The position numbers were made by a program, and so were the translations under genes. Shown here one piece after another: positions 1-5,333 of a stretch of DNA of 5,333 nucleotides. The stretch lies in the NCBI GenBank assembly GCA_011375245.1, contig DRMA01000013.1, forward strand, positions 1-5,333, read 5' to 3'. The number at the start of each line of letters is the position of its first letter. Position 1 is the stretch's first letter. The notes below the pieces were generated by a model. It was given only the letters and a program-made list of their open reading frames with translations, searched no databases and had not been told where the DNA came from. This DNA is from Thiothrix sp. (GTDB lineage: Bacteria; Pseudomonadota; Gammaproteobacteria; Thiotrichales; Thiotrichaceae).

Positions 1-65
1 AGACCAAACAGTAATAACCCTGTCAAGAGCAAAAATGCTCCCAGTGGTAAAAGATAACGAATCAT
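1..65 (-). CDS. ccmG: CcmG/DsbE thioredoxin-like protein, N-terminal fragment (runs off the left edge)
   Basis: Only the first 21 complete codons are in the window (MIRYLLPLGAFLLLTGLLLF and one more residue). They form a short basic start followed by a hydrophobic helix, which fits the signal anchor of CcmG (DsbE), a periplasmic membrane-tethered thioredoxin-fold protein that reduces apocytochrome c cysteines before heme ligation. The residues resemble the CcmG N terminus of other proteobacteria, and ccmG normally follows ccmF. The start ATG (65-63) overlaps the ccmF stop as ATGA. A good ribosome binding site, AAAAGGTG, lies at 77-70 with about four bases to the ATG. The catalytic CxxC motif lies outside the window, so the call rests on the anchor and on gene order. 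Confidence 0.85.
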   Translation of the reverse strand, partial: MIRYLLPLGAFLLLTGLLLFG

Positions 66-1990
66 GAGACACCTTTTATATTGTTAAGTCGGCGATAACG
101 CTTGTCTAAAGTTGCCATAATAGCGCCTAATGCCATTAGTATCGCTCCTAACCAAATCCAACGTAGAAAAGGTTTGTATTGTACACGTAAACTCCATGTT
201 CCTTTTTCATCCAATGGTTCGCCAAGGGCAACAAATAAATCACGAAAGAAACCAGCATTAATACCTGCTTCTGTCATTGGCATCTTTTGCACACGATAGG
301 TACGTTTTTGCGCTTTTAGCTCGGTGATTTTTTGACCGTTTTGATAGACTTCAATTAACCCTTGGTGAGCAACATAGTTAGGTCCTTCTACATTAGTTAC
401 TCCTTGAAATTTAAATTCGTAACCACTTAATACATAACTTTTCCCTGGCGCAAGGCTAATATCTTTTTCCATATTATAAAGTGAGACAAAGGTAATACCA
501 ATAAAAGCAACAGCTAAACCAATATGTCCAAATAGCGCCCCCCAGCTTGCGCCAGAAATAGCAAATAATGAACGTTTTTGCTTAACAATCCACAGGATGG
601 CCGTACTGATAATCCAGCCTGAAATTAATAAGCCCATAAACGTATGTCCTGTATAATGAGGCGCAAAAATGAGTGGCAGTACAATAGCAGCCACAATAGA
701 CAAGGCTAACGGTAACCACAGCAATTTAATCAAACGTTGTTGCTTATCGCTTTTCCAGCGTAACAATAATCCAACTCCCATCACAGCCGCTAAAACAACG
801 GCTAATGGAACCATCACCATATTAAAATAAGGAGGGCCAACTGATATTTTTCCAATCGCTAACGCATCGGTAATTAAAGGGAATAGCGTACCAAGCAGTA
901 CGGCTAAGGTCATCACCACTAAAATAACATTGTTCGCTAATAAACCCGTTTCTTTTGATAACAATTCAAATTTGGCATTTGACGCTAATTTAGGTGCGCG
1001 AATACTAAATAAAATCAATGCTGAACCAATCACAATCAGTAAAAGCATCAGTATAAAGATACCCCGTGTTGGATCACTCGCAAAAGAATGTACCGAAGTA
1101 ATTACGCCTGAACGAACCAAAAAAGTCCCTAATAAACTCAGTGAGAACGTACCCACTGCCAATAAAACAGTCCATGCTTTAAACATACCGCGCTTTTCAG
1201 TGACCACTAATGAGTGAATCAGTGCCGTACCTAAAATCCACGGCATAAAAGATGCATTCTCAACAGGATCCCAGAACCACCAGCCGCCCCACCCTAATTC
1301 GTAATAAGCCCACCAACTGCCTAAGGCAATACCAATGGTTAAAAATGCCCAAGCAATATTCGTCCAAGGACGCGCCCAACGCGCCCATGCCGCATCGAGC
1401 TTACCACCTATTAACGCAGCAACGGAAAAAGCATAAGTAACGGCAAACCCCACATAGCCGATATACAACATTGGTGGGTGTATCGCCAAACCAAAATCTT
1501 GTAAGAGAGGGTTCAGATCACGTCCATCACGCTGCATCGGGATACGATCAAATGGGTTAGAGGTTAATAAGATAAAGAGCAAGATACCCACTGAGACAAG
1601 CCCTAAAACACTCAATACCCGCGCTAACATGACTACTGGAATACTACGGCTAAATAATGCCACTGCCAATGTCCAACAACTCAACACTAATGCCCACAAT
1701 AATAAGGAACCCTCATGTCCACCCCAAACACCTGACACCTTGAACAGATTAGGCAAAGCTGAATTAGATGTCGAAGTGACATACCTCACGGAGAAATCAT
1801 CGCTCAAAAAGGCATAAACCAAACAGCCAAACGAAATAGCAACAAAAGTGAACTGCCCTAAGGCTGCAGGTTTTGCCAACGCAATAAAATTAGCATTACT
1901 ACGAAAACTACCATACAGGGGCACTAGCCCCATAATAATGGCAATACTCAATGCCAAAATAAGAGACATATGCCCAAGTTCAGGAATCAT
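62..1990 (-). CDS. ccmF: CcmF, heme lyase subunit of cytochrome c maturation
   Basis: CcmF is the large multi-spanning inner-membrane protein that receives heme from holo-CcmE and, with CcmH/CcmI, attaches it to apocytochrome c on the periplasmic side. The 642-residue product is close to E. coli CcmF (647). The periplasmic tryptophan-rich WWD segment is at residues 234-241 (WGGWWFWD), followed by PVENASFMPW. An early WGGHEGSLLLW motif is at 89-99. The four histidines expected to ligate heme are all present: H171 (in HPPMLYIGY), H259, H301 and H489, each offset by two from E. coli H173, H261, H303 and H491. A soluble periplasmic region spans roughly 505-605, before a last membrane helix at about 608-628. 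The start ATG overlaps the ccmE stop (ATGA) with GGAG ten bases upstream inside ccmE, so translation is probably coupled. The stop overlaps the ccmG start. No truncation or frameshift is seen. Confidence 0.98.
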   Translation of the reverse strand: MIPELGHMSLILALSIAIIMGLVPLYGSFRSNANFIALAKPAALGQFTFVAISFGCLVYAFLSDDFSVRYVTSTSNSALPNLFKVSGVWGGHEGSLLLWALVLSCWTLAVALFSRSIPVVMLARVLSVLGLVSVGILLFILLTSNPFDRIPMQRDGRDLNPLLQDFGLAIHPPMLYIGYVGFAVTYAFSVAALIGGKLDAAWARWARPWTNIAWAFLTIGIALGSWWAYYELGWGGWWFWDPVENASFMPWILGTALIHSLVVTEKRGMFKAWTVLLAVGTFSLSLLGTFLVRSGVITSVHSFASDPTRGIFILMLLLIVIGSALILFSIRAPKLASNAKFELLSKETGLLANNVILVVMTLAVLLGTLFPLITDALAIGKISVGPPYFNMVMVPLAVVLAAVMGVGLLLRWKSDKQQRLIKLLWLPLALSIVAAIVLPLIFAPHYTGHTFMGLLISGWIISTAILWIVKQKRSLFAISGASWGALFGHIGLAVAFIGITFVSLYNMEKDISLAPGKSYVLSGYEFKFQGVTNVEGPNYVAHQGLIEVYQNGQKITELKAQKRTYRVQKMPMTEAGINAGFFRDLFVALGEPLDEKGTWSLRVQYKPFLRWIWLGAILMALGAIMATLDKRYRRLNNIKGVS

Positions 1991-2496
1991 TCTTTCGCTG
2001 CTCCAGTGCTACTAGTTGAAGGGTTACTAGTGGTAGTACTATCAGCAGCACTACCTGTTTCATTCTTGACATCCTTGGCTTCTTTTTTCAATGATTCAGC
2101 TACTTCAGGTGGCATATAACTTTCATCATGTTTCGCCAATACCTCTTCAGCAACAAAAATACCATCAGTACCTAAATGCCCTTTAGTGACAGCTGCTTGT
2201 TTTTCTTTAAATAAATCAGGCAAAATGCCATTATAACGCACCTTCACATCATTTTTATAGTCTGTTAATACAAACTCTACTTCTAATTTGCCTTCCTCTC
2301 GAAGCAAGCTACCCTTACGTACCATACCTCCTAGCTTAAACAAACTATCGACTGGCGCTTCTTTATTAACCACTTTAGTCGGTGTGTAATAATAAGTTGT
2401 GTATTTTTGCAAAGCAGAGGTAATTAACCCCCCTGCAGCACCCACTGCTATTAACCCTAATATGACAAAAACAATACGTTTATTGCGTGCTTTCAT
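1987..2496 (-). CDS. ccmE: CcmE, periplasmic heme chaperone
   Basis: CcmE covalently binds heme through one histidine and carries it from the CcmABCD complex to CcmF. The 169-residue product has a basic N terminus and one membrane anchor at about residues 8-28. A periplasmic beta-barrel domain follows at about 45-125, including VRYNGILPDLF (86-96). The signature LAKHDESYMPPE (120-131) places the heme-binding histidine at H123 and the conserved tyrosine at Y127, matching E. coli H130 and Y134. After about residue 145 the tail is low-complexity Ser/Thr/Ala, of a kind expected to be disordered; the protein is slightly longer than E. coli CcmE (159). The start ATG overlaps the ccmD stop (ATGA). 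AAGGGA lies about 12-13 bases upstream, rather far, so initiation probably depends on coupling to ccmD. The stop overlaps the ccmF start. Confidence 0.98.
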   Translation of the reverse strand: MKARNKRIVFVILGLIAVGAAGGLITSALQKYTTYYYTPTKVVNKEAPVDSLFKLGGMVRKGSLLREEGKLEVEFVLTDYKNDVKVRYNGILPDLFKEKQAAVTKGHLGTDGIFVAEEVLAKHDESYMPPEVAESLKKEAKDVKNETGSAADSTTTSNPSTSSTGAAKE

Positions 2497-2672
2497 TCGC
2501 TTTGATTTTCCCTTTTATTCATGCGGATAACTCTATCCAGTTTACGTTTCAAGGCTTTTCTCTGTAAACGTAAGAATAATGGCTCAGCAAACATCACTAA
2601 AGCAACCATACCAAAACACATCCAGATAAAATAACCATACCCCCCCATATTAACAAACTCACTAAATGTCAT
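2493..2672 (-). CDS. ccmD: CcmD, small membrane subunit of the heme-export complex
   Basis: This 59-residue ORF fills the space between ccmC and ccmE. It begins MTFSEFVNMGGYGYFIWMCF and ends NQSE before TGA. The MGGYGYFIW segment (9-17) is the family hallmark (MGGYGxYVW in other CcmD proteins). One membrane helix spans about residues 13-33, followed by a strongly basic cytoplasmic stretch at 35-52 rich in Arg and Lys. CcmD stabilises the CcmABC-CcmE complex and is needed to release holo-CcmE. The ATG (2672-2670) overlaps the ccmC stop as ATGA, and a good AGGGG ribosome binding site lies seven bases upstream inside ccmC. The stop (2495-2493) overlaps the ccmE start. Length and position match the family. 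Small size makes it easy for automated gene callers to miss. Confidence 0.95.
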   Translation of the reverse strand: MTFSEFVNMGGYGYFIWMCFGMVALVMFAEPLFLRLQRKALKRKLDRVIRMNKRENQSE

Positions 2673-3412
2673 GCTTTAACCCCTGTCAAATTTTGTAGCC
2701 ATTTTGTATGGCGTTCACGTTGTAGAATAATATTTCTTACTCGCATAAAAATCACCGCAAAGGCATACGCCCAAAAGGCAATTGTCATCACAAGCATAGC
2801 CCAGAGAATATTAGTCTCTATTTGTTGTGTCGATGAACCCTGATGTAATGATGAACACTCAGCAGGGTTCGGACAATTAATTGAAAAATAGATAATAGGC
2901 AGCATGACTAATCCCACCAACGAAAGAATCGCTGCCGCTTGATCAGCCCTGCGCGTATCATCAATGGCTGACTGAAGTGCCATATAGCCAATATAAACAA
3001 ATAGCAACATCAGTTCTGATGTCATTCGAGGATCCCAATCCCAATAAGTTCCCCATGATGTCTTACCCCAAAACGCCCCCGTCCATAGAGATAAAAAAGT
3101 AAACATGGCACCTGTTGGTGCAATCGCTGCTGCCATCATATAGGAAAGACGGGTATTAAAAATAAGCCCAATGACTGCCCATCCTACCATCACTGCATAC
3201 AACCACATTGACATCCATGCGGCTGGCACATGAATAAAAATAATACGATAATACTGTTTTTGATCCGATAATACGTCGGGTGTTTGAAAAAACCCCCAAT
3301 ATAAACCACCAATAGATAGCACAATGGCAAAAAACATAAAAAAAGGAATCAGCTTGCCAATGACTGGATAAAAATTTGAAGGCGCTGAATACTTAAACCA
3401 ATTTATTTTCAT
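2669..3412 (-). CDS. ccmC: CcmC, heme-handling membrane protein that loads CcmE
   Basis: CcmC presents heme on the periplasmic face and drives its covalent attachment to CcmE. The 247-residue product matches E. coli CcmC in length and pattern, with about six membrane helices. The first heme-ligand histidine is H61 (in FIHVPAAW), equivalent to E. coli H60. The WWD segment is WGKTSWGTYWDWD (115-127). The second ligand is H190 (in SLHQGSS), equivalent to E. coli H184. The loop before H190 is unusual: residues 177-189 read SINCPNPAECSSL, where E. coli has SVEWWNTL, giving five extra residues, no Trp pair and two cysteines (C180, C186). The start is fixed by an in-frame TAA directly before the ATG. 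The ribosome binding site is weak (only TTAAG nearby), and a mini-ORF from the ccmB stop ends over this start. The stop overlaps ccmD. Confidence 0.97.
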   Translation of the reverse strand: MKINWFKYSAPSNFYPVIGKLIPFFMFFAIVLSIGGLYWGFFQTPDVLSDQKQYYRIIFIHVPAAWMSMWLYAVMVGWAVIGLIFNTRLSYMMAAAIAPTGAMFTFLSLWTGAFWGKTSWGTYWDWDPRMTSELMLLFVYIGYMALQSAIDDTRRADQAAAILSLVGLVMLPIIYFSINCPNPAECSSLHQGSSTQQIETNILWAMLVMTIAFWAYAFAVIFMRVRNIILQRERHTKWLQNLTGVKA

Positions 3413-3429
3413 TTACTTAATATGCTCAT
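3409..3429 (-). other. Possible six-residue coupling mini-ORF bridging ccmB and ccmC
   Basis: An ATG at 3429-3427 overlaps the ccmB stop as ATGA and opens a tiny frame, MSILSK, that ends in TGA at 3411-3409. That stop in turn overlaps the ccmC start as ATGA. Ribosomes ending ccmB could re-initiate here and then again at ccmC, carrying them over the 13-base gap to a start that has only a weak ribosome binding site. This is seen directly in the sequence. The function is inference, and a chance ORF this short is plausible in AT-rich DNA. Confidence 0.3.
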
Positions 3430-4097
3430 TCAGAGGCAATACGCAATGCAGCTGCCGTTGCCCAAGGGGTAAAAAATAATGCCAGTATCAAGAAAGCTCC
3501 AAGTAACAGCAAATAAGCTTGTACATTGCTTCCTGCTTCCATACTGGTTGATACAGCGCCTGCACCATAAATCAGAATAGGCACGTATAACGGTAAAATA
3601 AGCACTGAAATTAACACACCACCACCGCGCAAACCCAATGTTAAAGCAGCACCAATCGCACCTAGCAAACTCAAAATAGGGGTTCCAAGCAATAAAGTCA
3701 ACATCATTATACCCACCTCATCGCCACTTAAATGGTATTGCAATCCTGCTAATGGAGCTATCAATACAAGGGGCAAGCCCGTTAATAACCAATGTGCAAA
3801 CACTTTTGCCAAGACAATAATGATTAATGGTTGATGTGACAACAACATTTGTTCTAATGTACCATCCTCATAATCACTGGCAAACAAACGCTCCAGTGCA
3901 ATCATTGAAGCTAATAGTGCTGCAATCCATGCAATACCAGGTGCCATTTTTTGTAGCATTGCTTTATCAAAGCCCACCCCTAACGGAAAAATGCTAATCA
4001 CAATCACAAAGAAAAAGAAAGTGGTAAGAATATCCGTCTTACGACGCATTGCTAATGTCAAATCACGCCCAAGAATGGTTTTAAAAACAGTAAACAT
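3426..4097 (-). CDS. ccmB: CcmB, membrane subunit of the CcmABCD ABC transporter-like complex
   Basis: CcmB is the transmembrane partner of the CcmA ATPase. The complex uses ATP to release heme-loaded CcmE from CcmC; it is not thought to pump heme itself. The 223-residue product is close to E. coli CcmB (220) and has about six hydrophobic helices. Conserved blocks are APGIAWIAALL (52-62), ALERLFASDYEDGTLEQMLL (67-86), AKVFAHWLLTGLPL (97-110), LLLGTPILSLLGAIGAALT (135-153) and the C-terminal PWATAAALRI (211-220). The ATG at 4097-4095 lies seven bases after the ccmA stop, and an AGGGGA ribosome binding site overlaps that stop, so the start is well supported. A 13-base gap separates the stop from ccmC. 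Confidence 0.97.
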   Translation of the reverse strand: MFTVFKTILGRDLTLAMRRKTDILTTFFFFVIVISIFPLGVGFDKAMLQKMAPGIAWIAALLASMIALERLFASDYEDGTLEQMLLSHQPLIIIVLAKVFAHWLLTGLPLVLIAPLAGLQYHLSGDEVGIMMLTLLLGTPILSLLGAIGAALTLGLRGGGVLISVLILPLYVPILIYGAGAVSTSMEAGSNVQAYLLLLGAFLILALFFTPWATAAALRIASE

Positions 4098-4104
4098 CTA
4101 TCCC

Positions 4105-4725
4105 CTATGCCGCCAACTTTAAACGTTTAACCTGTCCCGAAGTCAAAGGGACTTCTTGATGGGTTGTTAAAATGACCATACCGCCCTGTTCAACATGACC
4201 TGCAATAATGGCTTGTAGCATGTCCACTGCTCTGACATCCAGTGCTGAAAAGGGTTCATCCAGTATCCATAAGGGAGCTTTCGTTAATAATAAATAGCTA
4301 AGTGCAGCACGGCGTTTTTGTCCTTGTGATAAAACTGTTGTTGGCAAATCCTCGAAACCATATAAACCAATCGTCTTTAGTGCATCCCATAAAGCCTCTT
4401 CTGATGCATCAATACCATTTAGTACACTCGCAATGCGCAAGTTTTCCAGTGCAGTCAGATCGCCTTTCAATCCATTATAATGCCCTAACCAAACAAGGTT
4501 TTGACGATATTCATCCGCTAATTTAAAAATAGATTGTTTATCCCACAAAACAACACCCGCATCAGGGCGACGTAAGGTTACCAATGTTTTTAGCAATGTT
4601 GTTTTACCACAGCCATTATGCCCTTCAATAAAGAGTAATTCGCCCGATTGAATTTGAAAATCGAGATTCTCAAATAATAAACGGTCACCCCTACGACATG
4701 ATAAATTCTGAATTTTTAATATCAT
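4105..4725 (-). CDS. ccmA: CcmA, ATP-binding subunit of the cytochrome c maturation complex
   Basis: CcmA is the cytoplasmic ABC ATPase that with CcmB powers release of holo-CcmE. The 206-residue product has the full ABC set: Walker A GHNGCGKTT (35-43), signature LSQGQKRR (132-139), Walker B LWILDEP (152-158) and switch histidine H189 in LTTHQ. VLWDK (59-63), RQNLVWLGH (74-82) and LTALENL (90-96) also match CcmA rather than other ABC ATPases. The start ATG (4725-4723) aligns with known CcmA N termini, and the frame upstream has no ATG, GTG or TTG before a stop at about 4772-4770. No ribosome binding site precedes it: the upstream bases are TTCTCAACC. A seven-codon ORF with a good site ends over this start (ATGA), suggesting coupled initiation. 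The ccmB ribosome binding site overlaps the stop. Confidence 0.97.
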   Translation of the reverse strand: MILKIQNLSCRRGDRLLFENLDFQIQSGELLFIEGHNGCGKTTLLKTLVTLRRPDAGVVLWDKQSIFKLADEYRQNLVWLGHYNGLKGDLTALENLRIASVLNGIDASEEALWDALKTIGLYGFEDLPTTVLSQGQKRRAALSYLLLTKAPLWILDEPFSALDVRAVDMLQAIIAGHVEQGGMVILTTHQEVPLTSGQVKRLKLAA

Positions 4726-4739
4726 GGTTGAGAATGATA
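4720..4739 (-). promoter_or_regulatory. Small inverted repeat enclosing the ccmA start codon
   Basis: On the coding strand TATCAT (4739-4734) and ATGATA (4725-4720) are complementary, with an eight-base loop TCTCAACC. The ccmA ATG is the first triplet of the 3' arm. Translation of the leader ORF would run through the 5' arm and open it. Six pairs with one G-C is weak, so this could be chance. Confidence 0.2.
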
Positions 4740-4745
4740 CTTCAT
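4722..4745 (-). other. Possible seven-residue leader ORF coupled to ccmA
   Basis: The frame ATG AAG TAT CAT TCT CAA CCA TGA encodes MKYHSQP. Its stop (4724-4722) overlaps the ccmA start as ATGA. It has a purine-rich ribosome binding site, GGAGAGAG (4760-4753), seven bases before the ATG, while ccmA has none of its own. The simplest reading is that ribosomes load here and re-initiate at ccmA. The peptide has no run of one amino acid, so classic attenuation by amino-acid starvation is not indicated. Function is inferred. Confidence 0.45.
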
Positions 4746-4775
4746 TAATACACTCTCTCCAATAGCATTAATGAA
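4741..4775 (-). promoter_or_regulatory. Inverted repeat / possible hairpin around the leader ribosome binding site
   Basis: On the coding strand TTCATTAATGC (4775-4765) and GTATTAATGAA (4751-4741) pair over 11 positions: nine perfect pairs, one G-U and one C-G. The 13-base loop contains GGAGAGAG. The leader ATG lies in the 3' arm, so folding would hide the start codon while leaving the ribosome binding site exposed. The stem is AT-rich with only two G-C pairs, so it would be weak and perhaps temperature-sensitive. Each arm contains the self-complementary core ATTAAT, which makes chance pairing more likely. A protein-binding operator is an alternative reading. There is no U tract after it, so it is not an intrinsic terminator. 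Confidence 0.35.
4753..4760 (-). promoter_or_regulatory. Ribosome binding site GGAGAGAG serving the leader ORF, and through it ccmA
   Basis: This is the only strong Shine-Dalgarno-like sequence in the 92-base gap upstream of ccmA. It is seven bases from the leader ATG at 4745 but 27 bases from the ccmA ATG at 4725, too far to serve ccmA directly. It lies in the loop of the predicted hairpin at 4741-4775. Confidence 0.55.
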
Positions 4776-4817
4776 CTTTACCCAAAATTACCTTAATATC
4801 ACCTTGTATAAGCTTGC

Positions 4818-5297
4818 TTAAATTGACATTTTTAGTATTGCCAACGCATCCCAATCCCCTTTAGCTGCTAAAGCGGCTTGCTTGGGAATATGCACAAAAG
4901 CAGGTCTGTTAACAACAATTGCACCTGATGCCTCAAGCTTCTCAAGCAGTTCCTCTCCTGAAAGAGCAGCTAACTCGTCATAACGATTAATATTAATCGA
5001 TTTTATGGATGCCGATAATTTAGGACCAATCCCCTTTAGCTGCATAAAATCATCTTGCTTTACGTCATTATCTAACTCAACAGCTTGCACCTGAGGATTT
5101 TCCATAACCGTTTTTTTTGTTGCTGCTATTTTTTCTTTTTCAACCACAGAAGGTGATTGGATCTGAGTTTGGGAGGCTTTTTCAGTTTCAACTGAGTTTA
5201 TTTGTTTTTTATCCATCACAAAGGTAATGAAAAGCCACTCTGCTAACCACCCTGCCAATATGCCTAAAATGAAAACACCCACTATATTTCCAGTCAT
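4818..5297 (-). CDS. Membrane-anchored helix-hairpin-helix (H3TH-like) protein of unknown function
   Basis: The 159-residue product has three parts. Residues 4-28 form one membrane helix (GNIVGVFILGILAGWLAEW and on). Residues 29-80 are a charged, Gln- and Lys-rich linker likely to be flexible. Residues 81-159 carry a helix-hairpin-helix motif, DDFMQLKGIGPKLSASI (82-98), then YDELAALSGEELLEKL (106-121) and a C-terminal PKQAALAAKGDWDAL (138-152). This resembles the family annotated as predicted flap-endonuclease-like H3TH proteins (COG3743 type). No nuclease catalytic residues are evident, so DNA or protein binding is more likely than cleavage. The ATG at 5297-5295 is chosen because GGAG lies seven bases upstream; a longer frame from TTG at 5312 lacks such a site. 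The gene is co-directional with ccmA across a 92-base gap with no clear terminator, so cotranscription is possible. Its role is not known to me. Confidence 0.8.
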   Translation of the reverse strand: MTGNIVGVFILGILAGWLAEWLFITFVMDKKQINSVETEKASQTQIQSPSVVEKEKIAATKKTVMENPQVQAVELDNDVKQDDFMQLKGIGPKLSASIKSININRYDELAALSGEELLEKLEASGAIVVNRPAFVHIPKQAALAAKGDWDALAILKMSI

Positions 5298-5304
5298 CGC
5301 TACA

Positions 5305-5308
5305 CTCC
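5305..5308 (-). promoter_or_regulatory. Ribosome binding site GGAG that sets the start of the helix-hairpin-helix gene
   Basis: GGAG at 5308-5305 is seven bases before the ATG at 5297. It favours this start over the in-frame TTG five codons upstream, inside whose reading frame it would otherwise lie. The AT-rich stretch before it (5311-5333) includes TATATT, but too little upstream sequence is present to call a promoter. Confidence 0.6.
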
Positions 5309-5333
5309 ACAATATAATTCAATATGTCCTATA

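Noticed and set aside
102..1817. Plus-strand open frames of 62 to 95 codons opposite ccmF
   Set aside because: They are antisense to an intact, well-conserved gene, have no family resemblance, and lack supporting context. They are shadows of ccmF.
2010..2031. TACTAGT repeated twice near the 3' end of ccmE
   Set aside because: The copies fall in codons for the Ser/Thr-rich tail and are explained by low-complexity coding; there is no sign of a mobile element or attachment site.
4302..4526. Plus-strand open frame of 74 codons opposite ccmA
   Set aside because: It lies wholly antisense to the conserved ABC ATPase core of ccmA and resembles nothing recognisable.
4809..4820. TAAGC-AA-GCTTA repeat just after the helix-hairpin-helix gene as a terminator
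   Set aside because: The centre is only two bases, too small for a hairpin loop, and no U tract follows.
4823..4828. TTGACA on the plus strand as a divergent -35 element
   Set aside because: It lies within the end of a minus-strand gene, has no -10 match 16 to 18 bases downstream, and no plus-strand gene follows.
4805..4833. Possible ccmA promoter with TATACA as a -10 element
   Set aside because: At spacings of 16 to 18 bases the -35 position is AT-rich with no match to TTGACA. A promoter may exist in the gap but cannot be called.
5298..5312. Longer start (TTG) for the helix-hairpin-helix gene adding five residues
   Set aside because: The GGAG site seven bases before the ATG at 5297 would lie inside this extension, and the TTG itself has no upstream site.

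Overview
The window carries most of a cytochrome c maturation (Ccm, system I) operon, all on the minus strand and so transcribed from high to low coordinates. The order is ccmA, ccmB, ccmC, ccmD, ccmE, ccmF, then the first 21 codons of ccmG, which runs off the left edge. Upstream of ccmA, also on the minus strand, is a gene for a small membrane-anchored protein with a helix-hairpin-helix domain. The ccm gene order and protein sequences resemble the Escherichia coli operon. The DNA looks AT-rich. Together these suggest a Gram-negative proteobacterium, probably a gammaproteobacterium of low to moderate GC; the genus cannot be read from the window.

Layout from right to left (5' to 3' on the coding strand): helix-hairpin-helix protein (5297-4818); a 92-base gap with a possible leader ORF and two weak hairpins; ccmA (4725-4105); ccmB (4097-3426); a 13-base gap bridged by a six-codon mini-ORF; ccmC (3412-2669); ccmD (2672-2493, a 59-residue gene that is easy to miss); ccmE (2496-1987); ccmF (1990-62); ccmG start (65-1). 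From ccmC to ccmG every junction is an ATGA stop/start overlap, so these five genes are very likely translationally coupled. No gene-free stretch exceeds 300 bases.

The proteins form one pathway. CcmA (ATPase), CcmB, CcmC and CcmD load heme on the periplasmic side onto the conserved histidine of CcmE and release holo-CcmE. CcmF then takes heme from CcmE for ligation to apocytochrome c, and CcmG is a thioredoxin-like reductant for apocytochrome cysteines. ccmH and ccmI are expected beyond the left edge but are not visible. The known catalytic and heme-ligand residues are intact in every complete gene.

I see no new multi-gene system here. The points worth a second look are local: a seven-residue leader ORF whose stop overlaps the ccmA start, with its ribosome binding site in a hairpin loop; a similar mini-ORF linking ccmB to ccmC; a CcmC periplasmic loop in which the usual Trp-Trp next to the heme-ligand histidine is replaced by an insertion with two cysteines; and the helix-hairpin-helix protein placed just before the operon.
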